DNA of 64,000 nt from Anodontia alba (lineage: Eukaryota; Mollusca; Bivalvia; Lucinida; Lucinidae): NCBI GenBank assembly GCA_964016985.1, contig OZ024830.1, positions 66,296,690 through 66,360,689 on the forward strand. The letters run 5' to 3'. The translations under genes were made by a program, and so were the position numbers. This document shows positions 11,001-20,296 of this stretch, piece after piece. Position 1 is the stretch's first letter, and each line of letters starts with the position of its first letter. Below the pieces are notes generated by a model. It saw nothing but the letters and a program-made list of their open reading frames with translations. It was not told the origin of the DNA and made no database searches.

Positions 11001-11515
11001 TAACTTCACCCTGGGTCCCGGTGCCATTTTTAATCACAACTAGTAATTTGCAGCTTTGAGTTATGAGGTCTCGAATTAACGGATGAACTGTCATAGGAAC
11101 GGATTAACAGAAGGACAGAAAGACAAAAACTATATGCCCCTCGGTATAATCACAACATTCATATGAGCCTTCTATTGGATTGTAGACAGCAAAATTAGCG
11201 AACAATGATCAGACTGAGGTAATGTGCAGGCTCAGCAGAATTTCGATGATGGCATATCATAGGTGGGTTTTCTGTGAACGGTTCTTCACATAATTCTAAA
11301 GAATTCATTAAATGAAAATGATTTTCAAAACCCATTGTATATTTTTCATATGAACTTAACTAGACTGCTTGTTCACATACATTGCAAACTTCAGGAAAAC
11401 AGATGAAAGGTAATAAAATATAATCCAGATCATCAAAACTTTTTTTCCTGCAAATAAACAAACTGATAAACATTTCAACATTTTACCTACAACAACCTTT
11501 ACCACTTTCTTGGCT
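11001..11515. other. No gene seen
   Basis: AT-rich DNA without a recognisable coding segment or repeat boundary. Confidence 0.5.
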
Positions 11516-11692
11516 AATTCAGCAGACAAAAAATTGATGATATATATTTTTTTTTTATTTTTTTTTTTTTCAGAGAAAACAGAATTTGACATCTCCTGCG
11601 TATTGTCTCCAAGGGAGACAATGTGCATGAAATGTCAAATCCTGTTTCTTCGGAAAATAAAAAAAAAATATTTCAAAATATCATCTGCTGAA
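11516..11692. repeat. Palindromic MITE with TTCAGCAGA/TCTGCTGAA ends
   Basis: The outer arms ATTCAGCAGAC and ATCTGCTGAA are inverted. Inside lie AACAGAATTTGACAT against ATGTCAAATCCTGTT, and ATTGTCTCC against GGGAGACAAT. Related, more decayed palindromes with the same TCGTCTGCTGAAT edge lie at 33130-33275 and 33480-33610, and a partial one at 61685-61790. Confidence 0.6.
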
Positions 11693-12059
11693 AACTTTGT
11701 ACCAGAGTGCTGAGCGTTATGTAAGTCTGTAGTAGCCTAGCTGCATGTAAATGTGGTATGAAATATGATACACTCCACTTTATTAACTTGCTAGTATTTC
11801 TGTTCTAACTGCTTGTCTCTTACCATGCTGTCAGATCCAATTCTTCAGCTCAGAAAGATTGGAGCTGCTACAAAGTAGCAGGTTTTTTTGTCATTATGGG
11901 TAGGATTAATAAGATATTTAGACTAATAAACTGCAGATAGTACGAGCATACTAATTTTGTCATAGGATTAAACACACTGAACAAAGTTCTGTATAGTTCG
12001 GTGACTGTCCTAAAATTTCATACACATGTATAACTTTTCTGGCAAATGGCACATTCAAA
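11693..12059. other. No gene seen
   Basis: AT-rich sequence; nothing recognised. Confidence 0.5.
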
Positions 12060-12116
12060 CAGTGCAGACCCAGCTCAGATTGTTTGTGAAAGAGCAGTCT
12101 GATCTGGGTCTATATT
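12060..12116. repeat. Imperfect palindrome, TGATCTGGGTCT family
   Basis: CAGTGCAGACCCAGCTCAGA is inverted, with mismatches, against TCTGATCTGGGTCTATATTG. Same family as 3491-3547. Confidence 0.55.
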
Positions 12117-12720
12117 GCTTGCAATTCCACCAAGAAATTCGTGTGACAAATGCACAAAAATCAAAATTCAGACATAAAAGTATCAAAAACAGCTTTCAAA
12201 ATTTTAGGACATTTACTGTACAGAATATGAAAGTTCCTACAGCATACCAGATACAGACGTAGGACAACATTTATCCGAGTATAAAAATAGTGTCTTAACA
12301 AGCATCTCTTAGCACCATTTGAGCTGTCTCACACAAACAGGTGCCTTTGTGTAAACATGAACAGAAAAAGCCCAGGTCAGCTTGCGCATCCACAACATCA
12401 AATCAGATATGTTGCGCTGAGTTGAGGATGAATGTTCAGATAAACAGTATTTCAGTCATGTCGAGATATTTCCCCAAAATCTGTGGGTCTTTTACCTTAC
12501 TTGAGATTAATGATAAAATCAAGCACTACCTTAAATTACCAGCAGCTCTACCATGAAGGCACCTGGCAGGCCATTCACTTCTCTGGTCCTGATGGGTGGG
12601 GCTGAATCTGGTGAATGCATTCCCTTTTTTAGTTTTAGATAGTACAGTATAGAACTGCATTTACCCTATGTACTGGGACAGAGAGGACAGAATGAATAAA
12701 GTAGAACCAGACCAGACAAT
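12117..12720. other. No gene seen
   Basis: Only short accidental frames. Nothing recognised. Confidence 0.5.
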
Positions 12721-12725
12721 ACAAA

Positions 12726-12898
12726 GACAAATGCACAGACTCTATGCAGTTTGATCAAATCAGAAAAAGATTCTGTGCAGTTTGATAAATTAGACAATGC
12801 ATCTGTGCAGTTTGCTCTAAATCAGACAATGCATCTGTGCAGTTTGATCAAATCAGACAATGCATTTTTTAAGTCTACATGTAATTGGATTAATTAGG
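12726..12898 (+). repeat. Minisatellite, about 40-bp unit, four copies (locus A)
   Basis: The unit is roughly ATCAGACAATGCATCTGTGC followed by AGTTTGATCAA. The same four-copy array with the same flanks (AAATGCACAGACTC before, TTGGATTAATTAGGCA after) recurs at 14803-14982, so the whole block was duplicated or both copies lie inside one repeat family. Confidence 0.7.
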
Positions 12899-13105
12899 CA
12901 TCTGATCAGGGTTTACAATGTCTGCCACTCATCCAACAGTTTACTGACACATCAACAGGTTCGTTTTAGGACCAGTATGGTAAGGAGATAAGGTATGCAA
13001 ATTTTTAGGGTAAATACTGTACCAAAGTTTCTCCCAGGCAAAGACAAGACTGAATAGGTATGCAAGCTGGCCTTGAGCTTATAAAACATTTTTCATGCAA
13101 CTCAG

Positions 13106-13196
13106 CTGAGCATGAAATTTTCTCTGCTAATAAATATGAAAATGCCAACAATAGTTGGCATTTTCATGTTTATTAGCAGATAATTTTTCATGCTCA
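13106..13196. repeat. Long hairpin, about 40-bp stem
   Basis: The left arm CTGAGCATGAAATTTTCTCT runs on to GAAAATGCCAAC, and the right arm GTTGGCATTTTC runs on to TTTTCATGCTCAG. TTATTAGCAGGACAAATTTC and CATGCTCAGCTGA recur just downstream (about 13242-13275), so one arm is duplicated. Confidence 0.65.
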
Positions 13197-13777
13197 GTTA
13201 TGTAAAGCAAGAAAGAATTTGCAGTAGTTAGTAATTTGAGATTTATTAGCAGGACAAATTTCATGCTCAGCTGACTTGAGCATGAAAAAAGTTTTATAAC
13301 CTTGGGGCATGCTGTGCGCCATTTCTGATCAAATTATAAGGTCCTTGTTTTGCAAGATGTGGCTCATGAAAACTGTTAACAAAAGAGCTAAGGCATGGAA
13401 AAAATCATTTGTGCCATGTAAGTGGAACATGGTCTCTGATCATAAGCAAGCAATTAAGGCATTTTAAAGAACACTCCTTCAGACATATAATGGACCCTCT
13501 GGACAAACATGATGGAACAGTTAATTGTAGATATCTAGGCATTAATAGGTTAAAACCAACCTAAAACAGGACAAATTACAAGCTGGCACATGATTACAGT
13601 AAAGATCCTGCAAATCTCTTGACAAGAAGTATCAAGAGAAATATTTTACTTATTTCTCCATAAAAATGTATTTTGAGGGTAGTCATTGGAAGCTCTTCCA
13701 CATTCAGCATCTGAATGCCAACAGCATACGTTTTTAATCCTTGTCATGCTGTCCGGATATGCCCTACCTTTGCAAAT
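13197..13777. other. No gene seen
   Basis: AT-rich, nothing recognised beyond the extra copy of the hairpin arm near 13242-13300. Confidence 0.5.
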
Positions 13778-13833
13778 AGTGCTGATCCAGATCAGTTGGC
13801 TTCTGCAGAAGCCTACTGATCTGGATCTGCACT
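13778..13833. repeat. Near-perfect palindrome, TGATCTGGATCTGCACT family
   Basis: AGTGCTGATCCAGATCAGT is inverted against ACTGATCTGGATCTGCACT around GGCTTCTGCAGAAGCC, which is itself palindromic. Same family as 3491 and 12060. Confidence 0.65.
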
Positions 13834-13849
13834 GGTTGTCATTCAGTTT

Positions 13850-14053
13850 GTTTGTGTTGAACTTTTACAGCCCAGTCAACCAAATTGGCCCATATTCAGC
13901 CCAGTAGGTTTACTAACCACACTTTTACTGGGCAGGCTTAGTCCTCTAAGCACTTTAACCTTAATGTGCACATTCTTTTGCCAGAAACTGACAACTGCCC
14001 TTCTTGAGTCTTAAAAAAGGCAAAGAATGACTGTAGAAAATATTTCATGATCA
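13850..14053 (-). repeat. SINE body, minus strand, lacking its tRNA-like head
   Basis: This is the reverse complement of the body of the SINE that follows: TTTGTGTTGA, CAGCCCAGTCAACC, ACCACACTTTTACTGGGCAG, CAACTGCCCTTCTTGA and ATTTCATGATCAA. The tRNA-like part is missing. It meets the head of the plus-strand copy at 14054, giving an inverted, head-to-head arrangement in which one tRNA-like head is flanked by two inverted bodies. Confidence 0.7.
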
Positions 14054-14364
14054 AGCCGGCCTCGGTGGCTCAATTGGATGCGCCGTCGGACTGGAGACCA
14101 GGAGGTCATGGATTCAATCCCCGCCGAGGTCGGCAACATTCTTTCGTGGAGATTGATCATGAAATATTTTCTACGGTCATTCTCTCCCTTCCGCTGATTC
14201 AAGAAGGGCAGTTGTCAGTTTCTGGCGAAAGAATGTGCACAGTACTGGTTAACCGCTTAGAGGACTAAGCCTGCCCAGTAAGCGTGTGGTTAGGTAAACT
14301 GACCGCGCTCGACATGACCCCATTGGGTTGACTGGGCCGTAAAACCTCAACACAAACAAACAAA
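14054..14364 (+). repeat. tRNA-derived SINE, full length
   Basis: The head (14055-14147) has an A box TGGCTCAATTGG (14066-14077) and a B box GGATTCAATCC (14110-14120), correctly ordered and spaced for an RNA polymerase III promoter. The body contains GAAGGGCAGTTGTCAG, AAGCCTGCCCAGTAAG and GTTGACTGGGCC, and the tail is an ACAAACAAACAAA run. A minus-strand copy with its own head lies at 16012-16294, and a body fragment at 56618-56655. It is a retroposon promoter, not a working tRNA gene: a canonical cloverleaf is not convincing. Confidence 0.75.
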
Positions 14365-14802
14365 TTTCATGAAAAAATTTGTCATTCAATATGAGATTTT
14401 TATCAACAACCTGGATCAAGCAATCTGATTGGCTGAAAATTATATGTGGGCATGTCATCATAATTTATTCAGCATGGCAAGGGTTAAGAAAGATAAAGAA
14501 AAACTATCATAGCATTATATAAGGAGTTATTTTCCTTATTTCACCACAAGAATGTGTTGGTACTTATTTGAAGTGCAGGTGAATGGGTCTGATAAAATGC
14601 CCATCTTTTCCTGGAGAAATAAGAAAAATATCAATACTTTTTTTTGGCTGAAAAATGTGCCTTACACATTATCTGGAGTTATGAACTATCATTATACTTT
14701 GGAAAAAAAAAAAAACATCTTAGGATATAAAACTGCAGAGTCTGATTGTGTAGTCTTCCTTGTTCATAAATTTGATGTTAGGTGGTTTTAAGTAGATACA
14801 AA

Positions 14803-14982
14803 ATGCACAGACTCATTCAACCAAGGCATCTATGCAGTTTGATCAAATCAGAGAAAAATTCAGTGCAGTTTGATCAAATTAGACAATGCATCTGTGCAGC
14901 TTGCTCTAATCAGACAAAGCATCTGTGCAGTTTGATCAAATCAGACAATAGATTTTTGGAGTCTAATTGGATTAATTAGGCA
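14803..14982 (+). repeat. Minisatellite, about 40-bp unit, four copies (locus B)
   Basis: Colinear with 12726-12898, sharing unit order, variant units and flanks. One copy has GCAGCTTGCTCTAATCAGAC where the other has GCAGTTTGCTCTAAATCAGA. Confidence 0.7.
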
Positions 14983-15128
14983 AAACCAATATGGAATAAA
15001 GTACATGTAGCTGAAATTCAAGACATTTACCATTTAAAGTGAAATAAATAGCCTGAATGGACTGTGTGGATGTTTACTTAAATCTGCATTGCAACAGATA
15101 AGGCGTTTTTTTCATCCAAAAATTGCTG

Positions 15129-15248
15129 ATATCTTTCTTATTTCTCAACAAAAACATATGTTGTGGTACTCATTAGAAGCGCCTCGGTGATGCACTTCTA
15201 ATGAGTACCCACAACATATGTTTTCATTGAGAAATAAGAAAAATATTA
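15129..15248. repeat. Foldback hairpin with GCCTCG core
   Basis: The arms are TTTCTTATTTCTCAACAAAA running to TGTGGTACTCATTAGAAG, inverted against CTTCTAATGAGTACCCACA running to GAGAAATAAGAAAAATAT, a stem of about 55 bp. The loop core is CGCCTCGGTGATGC. Related hairpins lie at 2568, 3860, 15570, 44390 and 46970. Confidence 0.7.
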
Positions 15249-15569
15249 TGTGGATACCCCCTCTTATCTGTAGCTATGAATCTGGGCCCATTTTATTCAC
15301 ATATTCTTTTAAAATACTGCAAAGATGCAGCTCAATTAATGGCTACCTCTATAAGAGTCAGCAGTAATTTACACTCCAAAAAGTCAGCCAAGTAAAAAGC
15401 AAACCCAGGTGACACTAAAACAAAAAAGCTGTAAAAGATAAATGAGATGATCCTAATGATATAGACATGGTCAGGATACAAGTTCCAGTACAAAATGCTT
15501 TCTTCATGATTTTACTAAATAGAGACAAGATAAACCATAGGTCTAGATAAGAGTGGGTACCAGGTAAAT

Positions 15570-15695
15570 ATTTTTCTTACTTCTCCATGAAAACATAATT
15601 ATGTTTTGGGTACTCATTAGAAGCGTTTCGCTCAGGCCCTTCTAATGAGTACCCACAATATATGTTTTTGCGGAGAAATAAGAAAAGTATCAATA
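15570..15695. repeat. Foldback hairpin, second copy
   Basis: Same arms as the previous hairpin (TTTTTCTTACTTCTCCATGA on the left, GGAGAAATAAGAAAAGTAT on the right; GGGTACTCATTAGAAG against CTTCTAATGAGTACCC). The core is diverged to CGTTTCGCTCAGGCC. The two hairpins lie 320 bp apart in one 570-bp stretch. Confidence 0.65.
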
Positions 15696-15822
15696 CTTTT
15701 GTACTGAAAAAAAAGCATCTTATCAAGAGCTATGTAAACTCATCCAATGTCAGATGCCATTCAGCTATCAGTGAAAGTCAATGAAGGCCCAGACCAGTCT
15801 GAGCATTAGTCAATCCCCAGCT

Positions 15823-15914
15823 AGCATTCTACGTAAATCTACATCCGGCCGTCATCGGCCCGTCAGCTACCCTGACGGGCCGATGACGGCCCGATATAGA
15901 TTTACGTAGAATGC
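15823..15914. repeat. 44-bp-stem palindrome, GC-rich core
   Basis: AGCATTCTACGTAAATCTA is inverted exactly against TAGATTTACGTAGAATGCT. The inner arms GGCCGTCATCGGCCCGTCAG and CTGACGGGCCGATGACGGCC also pair, around a short CTACC loop. The very high symmetry suggests recent insertion or an active structure. No protein is encoded. Confidence 0.75.
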
Positions 15915-16011
15915 TGACTGGGTCTAATGAGAAATCACAATGAGTCTTACTGTGCAGAAATAGCTCTATTTGTTTTAAAATGTATGTTTTCTGGAGTCAT
16001 GGAAATTTACA

Positions 16012-16294
16012 GTTTGTGTTGAGGTTTTATGGCCCAGTCAACCCAATGGGGTCATGTCGAGCATGGTCAGTTTACCTAACCACACTTTTACTAGGCAGGC
16101 TTAATCCTCTAAGCGGTTAACCAGCATTGTGCACATTCTTTCACCAGAAAATGACAACTGCCCTTCTTGAATCAGCGGAAGGGAGAGACTGATCAAATCT
16201 CCACGAAAGAATGTTGCCGGCCTGGCGGGGTCAAATCCGCAAACTCCTATTCACCAGTTGGACATGCATCCAACTAAGCCACCAAGGCCGACGG
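16012..16294 (-). repeat. tRNA-derived SINE (minus), same family as 14054
   Basis: On the minus strand the head reads GGCCTTGGTGGCTTAGTTGG (A box) and GGATTTGACCCC (B box). The body with GAAGGGCAGTTGTCA and GTTGACTGGGCC follows, ending in CAACACAAA. It diverges from the 14054 copy by several substitutions and small indels. Confidence 0.7.
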
Positions 16295-16319
16295 CAATTA
16301 ACAGTAAAATCATGAGATC

Positions 16320-16570
16320 TGCAATGTACAGAGCCATTTATAGTAAAATCATGAATTCCAATTTACATGGAAATCAACATGAAATCCTTCAGAATTCTAA
16401 TTAACATGGAAATTGACATTAAACTCAAGAGAATTCAAATTAACATGCTTTACAGCAAATCATGAGAATTCCAACTGATATGGAAGTTCATATTAAATTC
16501 ACGAGAATTCCAGTTTATTTGGAAATTTACATTAAACTCATGAGAATTCCAATTTACTTGTACATTTTAT
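16320..16570 (+). repeat. Tandem repeat, about 52-bp unit, five diverged copies
   Basis: Each unit has TCATGAGAATTCCAATTTAC then TGGAAATTNACATTAAA. Copies differ by substitutions and short indels. Confidence 0.6.
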
Positions 16571-16905
16571 ACTGGAACTGAATAGCCCAAGCATGAGACC
16601 TATCCTTTTAAGATAACCCTTGAGACTTTTACCATTTAAAGTACTGTACTTTTCTTCTTTAAAATATAAGAAAATGAGTTATATGGAAATCTGCAGCAGT
16701 TGTTGTGCCACACTTATTCAAGGATTCAGACAAGAAGTTTTTTTGTTTTTTTGTTTTTTAATTTTTTTCACTTATTTCTCTACAAAACCATAGTCTTGAT
16801 CCCATTCATAACCACTCATACAGTTCTAATGGGACCCCAAAACAGCCAAATAAAAAAATGTTCATTTGAATATTGTCCATTAAGAGCCTCGTAAAAGATA
16901 GTCAT

Positions 16906-17049
16906 CTAGCTTTCATCATTTGCAATTTCCCTCACATCGCCCTCAAACTCACTGAGCCTTCTCTCTAGTGCTGCAATCTTCTTGTCCTGTTGTTTAACTA
17001 TGCTACGAAGTTCTGCCATATCTTTAAGTATCTATGCTGCATCAAAATC
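16906..17049 (-). CDS. Candidate terminal exon encoding a short coiled coil
   Basis: On the minus strand a pyrimidine-rich tract and GTTTATTCCAG form a good 3' splice acceptor just before 17049. The frame that ends at the TAG at 16906-16908 encodes a charged helix with heptad spacing, including ELRSIVKQQDKKIAALERRL, then SEFEGDVREIANDES and stop. It looks like the last exon of a host gene running leftward, with upstream exons to the right or outside. Two cautions apply. The frame has an in-frame TAG at 17032-17034, so either splicing uses the later AG (exon from about 17031), or the true upstream phase differs, or the exon is dead. No other exon was recognised. The protein family is unknown. 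Confidence 0.45.
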
Positions 17050-17414
17050 CTGGAATAAACAAGCAAAAACTTTTTACTGAATAATTAAACTGACCTTTTA
17101 ATTCGCTCTCAGTATTTGGACAATCAGATATTGTAACTATTGTAAAGGAAACAGTGTATAATAAATGTCCTAAAATTTAATACACCAAATGGCACATGCA
17201 AATAGTGCAGACCCTGATCAGACTGCTCCTTTTGGGATTCAGTATTTAAAAAAAAATGCATGAAAAGCAAAATTTAGGCAAATAAAGTATAGAATACATG
17301 TATAGTGTTCAAAATTTTAGTTCATTTACTGTAAATAATGCACAGACTGCTTTTAAGAAGCCGACTGAACATGAATACGGTCCACACTTTTTGCCAGTCA
17401 GCTAACAGATTCAA

Positions 17415-20206
17415 AACAAGAGACCCAGGGGCCACAACTCGCTCACCTGAGTGAAACCGCCACTGCAGATATGCAGATGGCATGCAACATTTTTCCAATA
17501 CTGTCAACTATTGAAACTTATGAAAAGACAACTAAACAGTTTTTGAGATATCTTGCTTACAAGGTTAAAATACTGAAATTTTCAAAGTGCCACAAGTAAA
17601 AAAAGTTCAAATATTTTTCAGAAGATATTTGATTCATCTATTTATCCTGTCCTTTAAAAGTTTTTTTAGCTCTGTCAACCATTTTGTTCAGCAGAGCAGA
17701 ACCACTTCAGCAATTTTGGCAATGGGGCATAAGAGGAACATTGTTGTGAAATTATTTTGAAATCTGGCCACTGGCTACGCAGATATCGTTTAAAGGGTTT
17801 TCTATTTTTAGCTCTGGTGGTCATTTTGTTCAGCAGAGCAGAACCATTTTGGCAATTTTGGTAAAGGGGGATAAGAGGAACATTTTGAAATCAGACTACT
17901 GGCCAAGGAGGAGATTTTTTTTTTCTATTTTTAGCTCTAGCGGCCATTTGCTTCAGCCGAGCAGAACTTTTTTAGCAATTATAGTAAAGCGATGTAAGAG
18001 GAATACTTCTGTGAAATTACTTTGAAATCAGGATGTCTTTTAAAGGGTTTTCTATTTTTATCTCTGGCTGCCATTCTGTTCATCCAAGCAGAACTCTTTT
18101 AACAAGTCTGGTAGTGAGCCACTGGCGGAACACTTCTGTGCAAATATAATTTGAAATCAAGCCATTGGACAAGGACAAGATGTTTTTTGAAGATTTTCTA
18201 TTTCCAGTTCTCGCGACCATCTTGTTGTTGCAACCATCTTGGATTACCGATCGACACAATTTTAGCTCATTTCAATCCAGAAATCATCCTGTTGCTACAG
18301 AGCAGTTTCGGCTCAAGGCAACCAAAGGTTTGGGAAGAGATGTCGAAAATTGATTTACAAGATGGCAGCCCTGGCAGCCATCTTGAATTTTCTATCGGCT
18401 CATTTAGATAATTTGTGTCTATTATTAGTGCAATTATGCTAGTCAACAAGTTTCAATTCAACTGGATTGTAGAGATGCCCAAAATATGAATTCTCAACAT
18501 TTTCCCCATATAAATGTATAGGGCCCATACAAATGCATGCCAGGGCAAATTTGACCTTGCCGTTAAAAGGTCAAACGTCAACATCGGACCATCATTTTAG
18601 CAATTTTGATAGACCTCCCATCCATGATGATTTGTGCCCCTGGTTCTGGAGAAGAAGATTTTAAAGGTTTTTACCATATATGGGCATGGCGGCCATCTTG
18701 ATCAATAAACCGCGACCATTTTAGCAATCATTCTTTCCCCTGCCCCAAGGAGGCTCCACATGAAATTTGAAAAACATTGATCTAGCGGCTTCAGAGGAGA
18801 AGTCATTTGAAATTCTCAGCATTTTTCTCATATAAACATATGGGGCCAATACAAATGCATAGGGAAGTAAACTTGACCTTGCCCTAAAAGATCAAATGTC
18901 AAATTTTTTAGCAACTTTGGTAGACCTCTCGTCCTCGATGATTTATGCAAAGATTCAGCTCCAAGGCTTCCTCAATTCTGGAGAAGGTTTTTACCATGTG
19001 TGGGTATGATGGCCATCTTGGTCAATGGACCGCGACCATTTTGGCAATCTTTCGTTCCCCTACCCCAAGGAGGCTCCACTTGAAATTTCAGCTACATTGG
19101 CCCAGAGGCGTAAGAGGAGAAATCGGTTGAAATTCTCAACATTTTTCCCATACAAATGTATGGTGCCCAAACAAATGCATGGGGAAGCAAACTTGACCTT
19201 GTCGTAAAAAGGTCCAACGTCAATGTACAACAATTATTTTGGTAGACCTCTCGTCCTCGATGATTTATGCAAAGATTCAGCTCCAAGGCTTCCTCAATTC
19301 TGGAGAAGGTTTTTACCATGTGTGGGTATGATGGCCATCTTGGTCAATGGGCCGCGACCATTTTTGCAATCTTTCGTTCCCCTACCCCAAGGAGGCTCCA
19401 CTTGAAATTTCAGCTACATTGGCCCAGAGGCGTAAGAGGAGAAATCGGTTGAAATTCTCAACATTTTTCCCATACAAATGTATGGTGCCCAAACAAATGC
19501 ATGGGGAAGCAAACTTGACCTTGTCGTAAAAAGGTCCAACGTCAATGTACAACAATTATTTTGGTAGACCTCTCGTCCTCGATGATTTATGCAAAGATTC
19601 AGCTCCAAGGCTTCCTCAATTCTGGAGAAGGTTTTTACCATGTGTGGGTATGATGGCCATCTTGGTCAATGGACCGCGACCATTTTTGCAATCTTTCGTT
19701 CCCCTACCCCAAGGAGGCTCCACTTGAAATTTCAGCTACATTGGCCCAGAGGCGTAAGAGGAGAAATCGGTTGAAATTCTCAACATTTTTCCCATACAAA
19801 TGTATGGTGCCCAAACAAATGCATGGGGAAGCAAACTTGACCTTGTCGTAAAAAGGTCCAACGTCAATGTACAACAATTATTTTAGCAATTTTGGTAGAT
19901 CGCTCGTCCCCGATGATTTGTGCAAAGATTCAGCCCCAAGGCATCCTTAGATCTGGAGAAGAAGATTTTTAAATGTTTTTACCATATATGGTCATGGCGG
20001 CCATCTTGGTCAATGGACCACGACCATTTTAGCAATCGTTTGTTCCCCCAACATAAGGAGGCTCCATATGAAATTTGAGCAAAATTGGCTCAGCGGCTTC
20101 AGAGAAGTCGTTTGAAAATGTTAACGGACGGACGGATGGAAGGACGGACGACAGACGAAAAGTGATCACTATTGCTCATCCTGAACATAGCTCAGGTGAG
20201 CTAAAA
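17415..20206 (-). mobile_element. Complete array-bearing element with shared termini (minus)
   Basis: Read on the minus strand it starts TTTTAGCTCACCTGAGC (20206), then GCAATAGTGATCACTT and a GTCCGTCC-rich stretch. It ends CTCAGGTGAGCGAGTTGTGG, CCCCTGGGTCTCTTGTT (17415). Inside are at least two array types: about four 130-bp units (17660-18190) and a 322-bp array (18919-19884) with diverged flanking units. The 70 bp inside the 3' end match 1545-1625 (GAAAAATGTTGCAT, ATCTGCATNTCTGCAGTGGC), tying it to the element at the window start. No transposase is encoded. Confidence 0.75.
18919..19884. repeat. Three near-identical 322-bp tandem units
   Basis: Three direct copies of 322 bp, at about 18919, 19241 and 19563, differ at only a few sites by eye (for example TCAATGGACCGCG against TCAATGGGCCGCG). 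Flanking units (18600-18918 and 19885-20110) are clearly diverged. Each unit has GATGGCCATCTTGGTCAATG and TTGACCTTGTCGTAAAAAGG. Small frames of 60-75 codons repeat in every copy only because the DNA repeats. Confidence 0.8.
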
Positions 20207-20296
20207 TAGTGGGAGAATTAGGAACAAAAAAAAGTTCAAGACATTTTATTGCTATTTTAATACAAAAGAATAGCACAATTAAGCCAAGAATAATTA

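Noticed and set aside
14054..14147. A functional tRNA gene
   Set aside because: A and B boxes are present, but the stem pairing is poor and a SINE body and A-rich tail follow; the same holds for 55047 and 55551.
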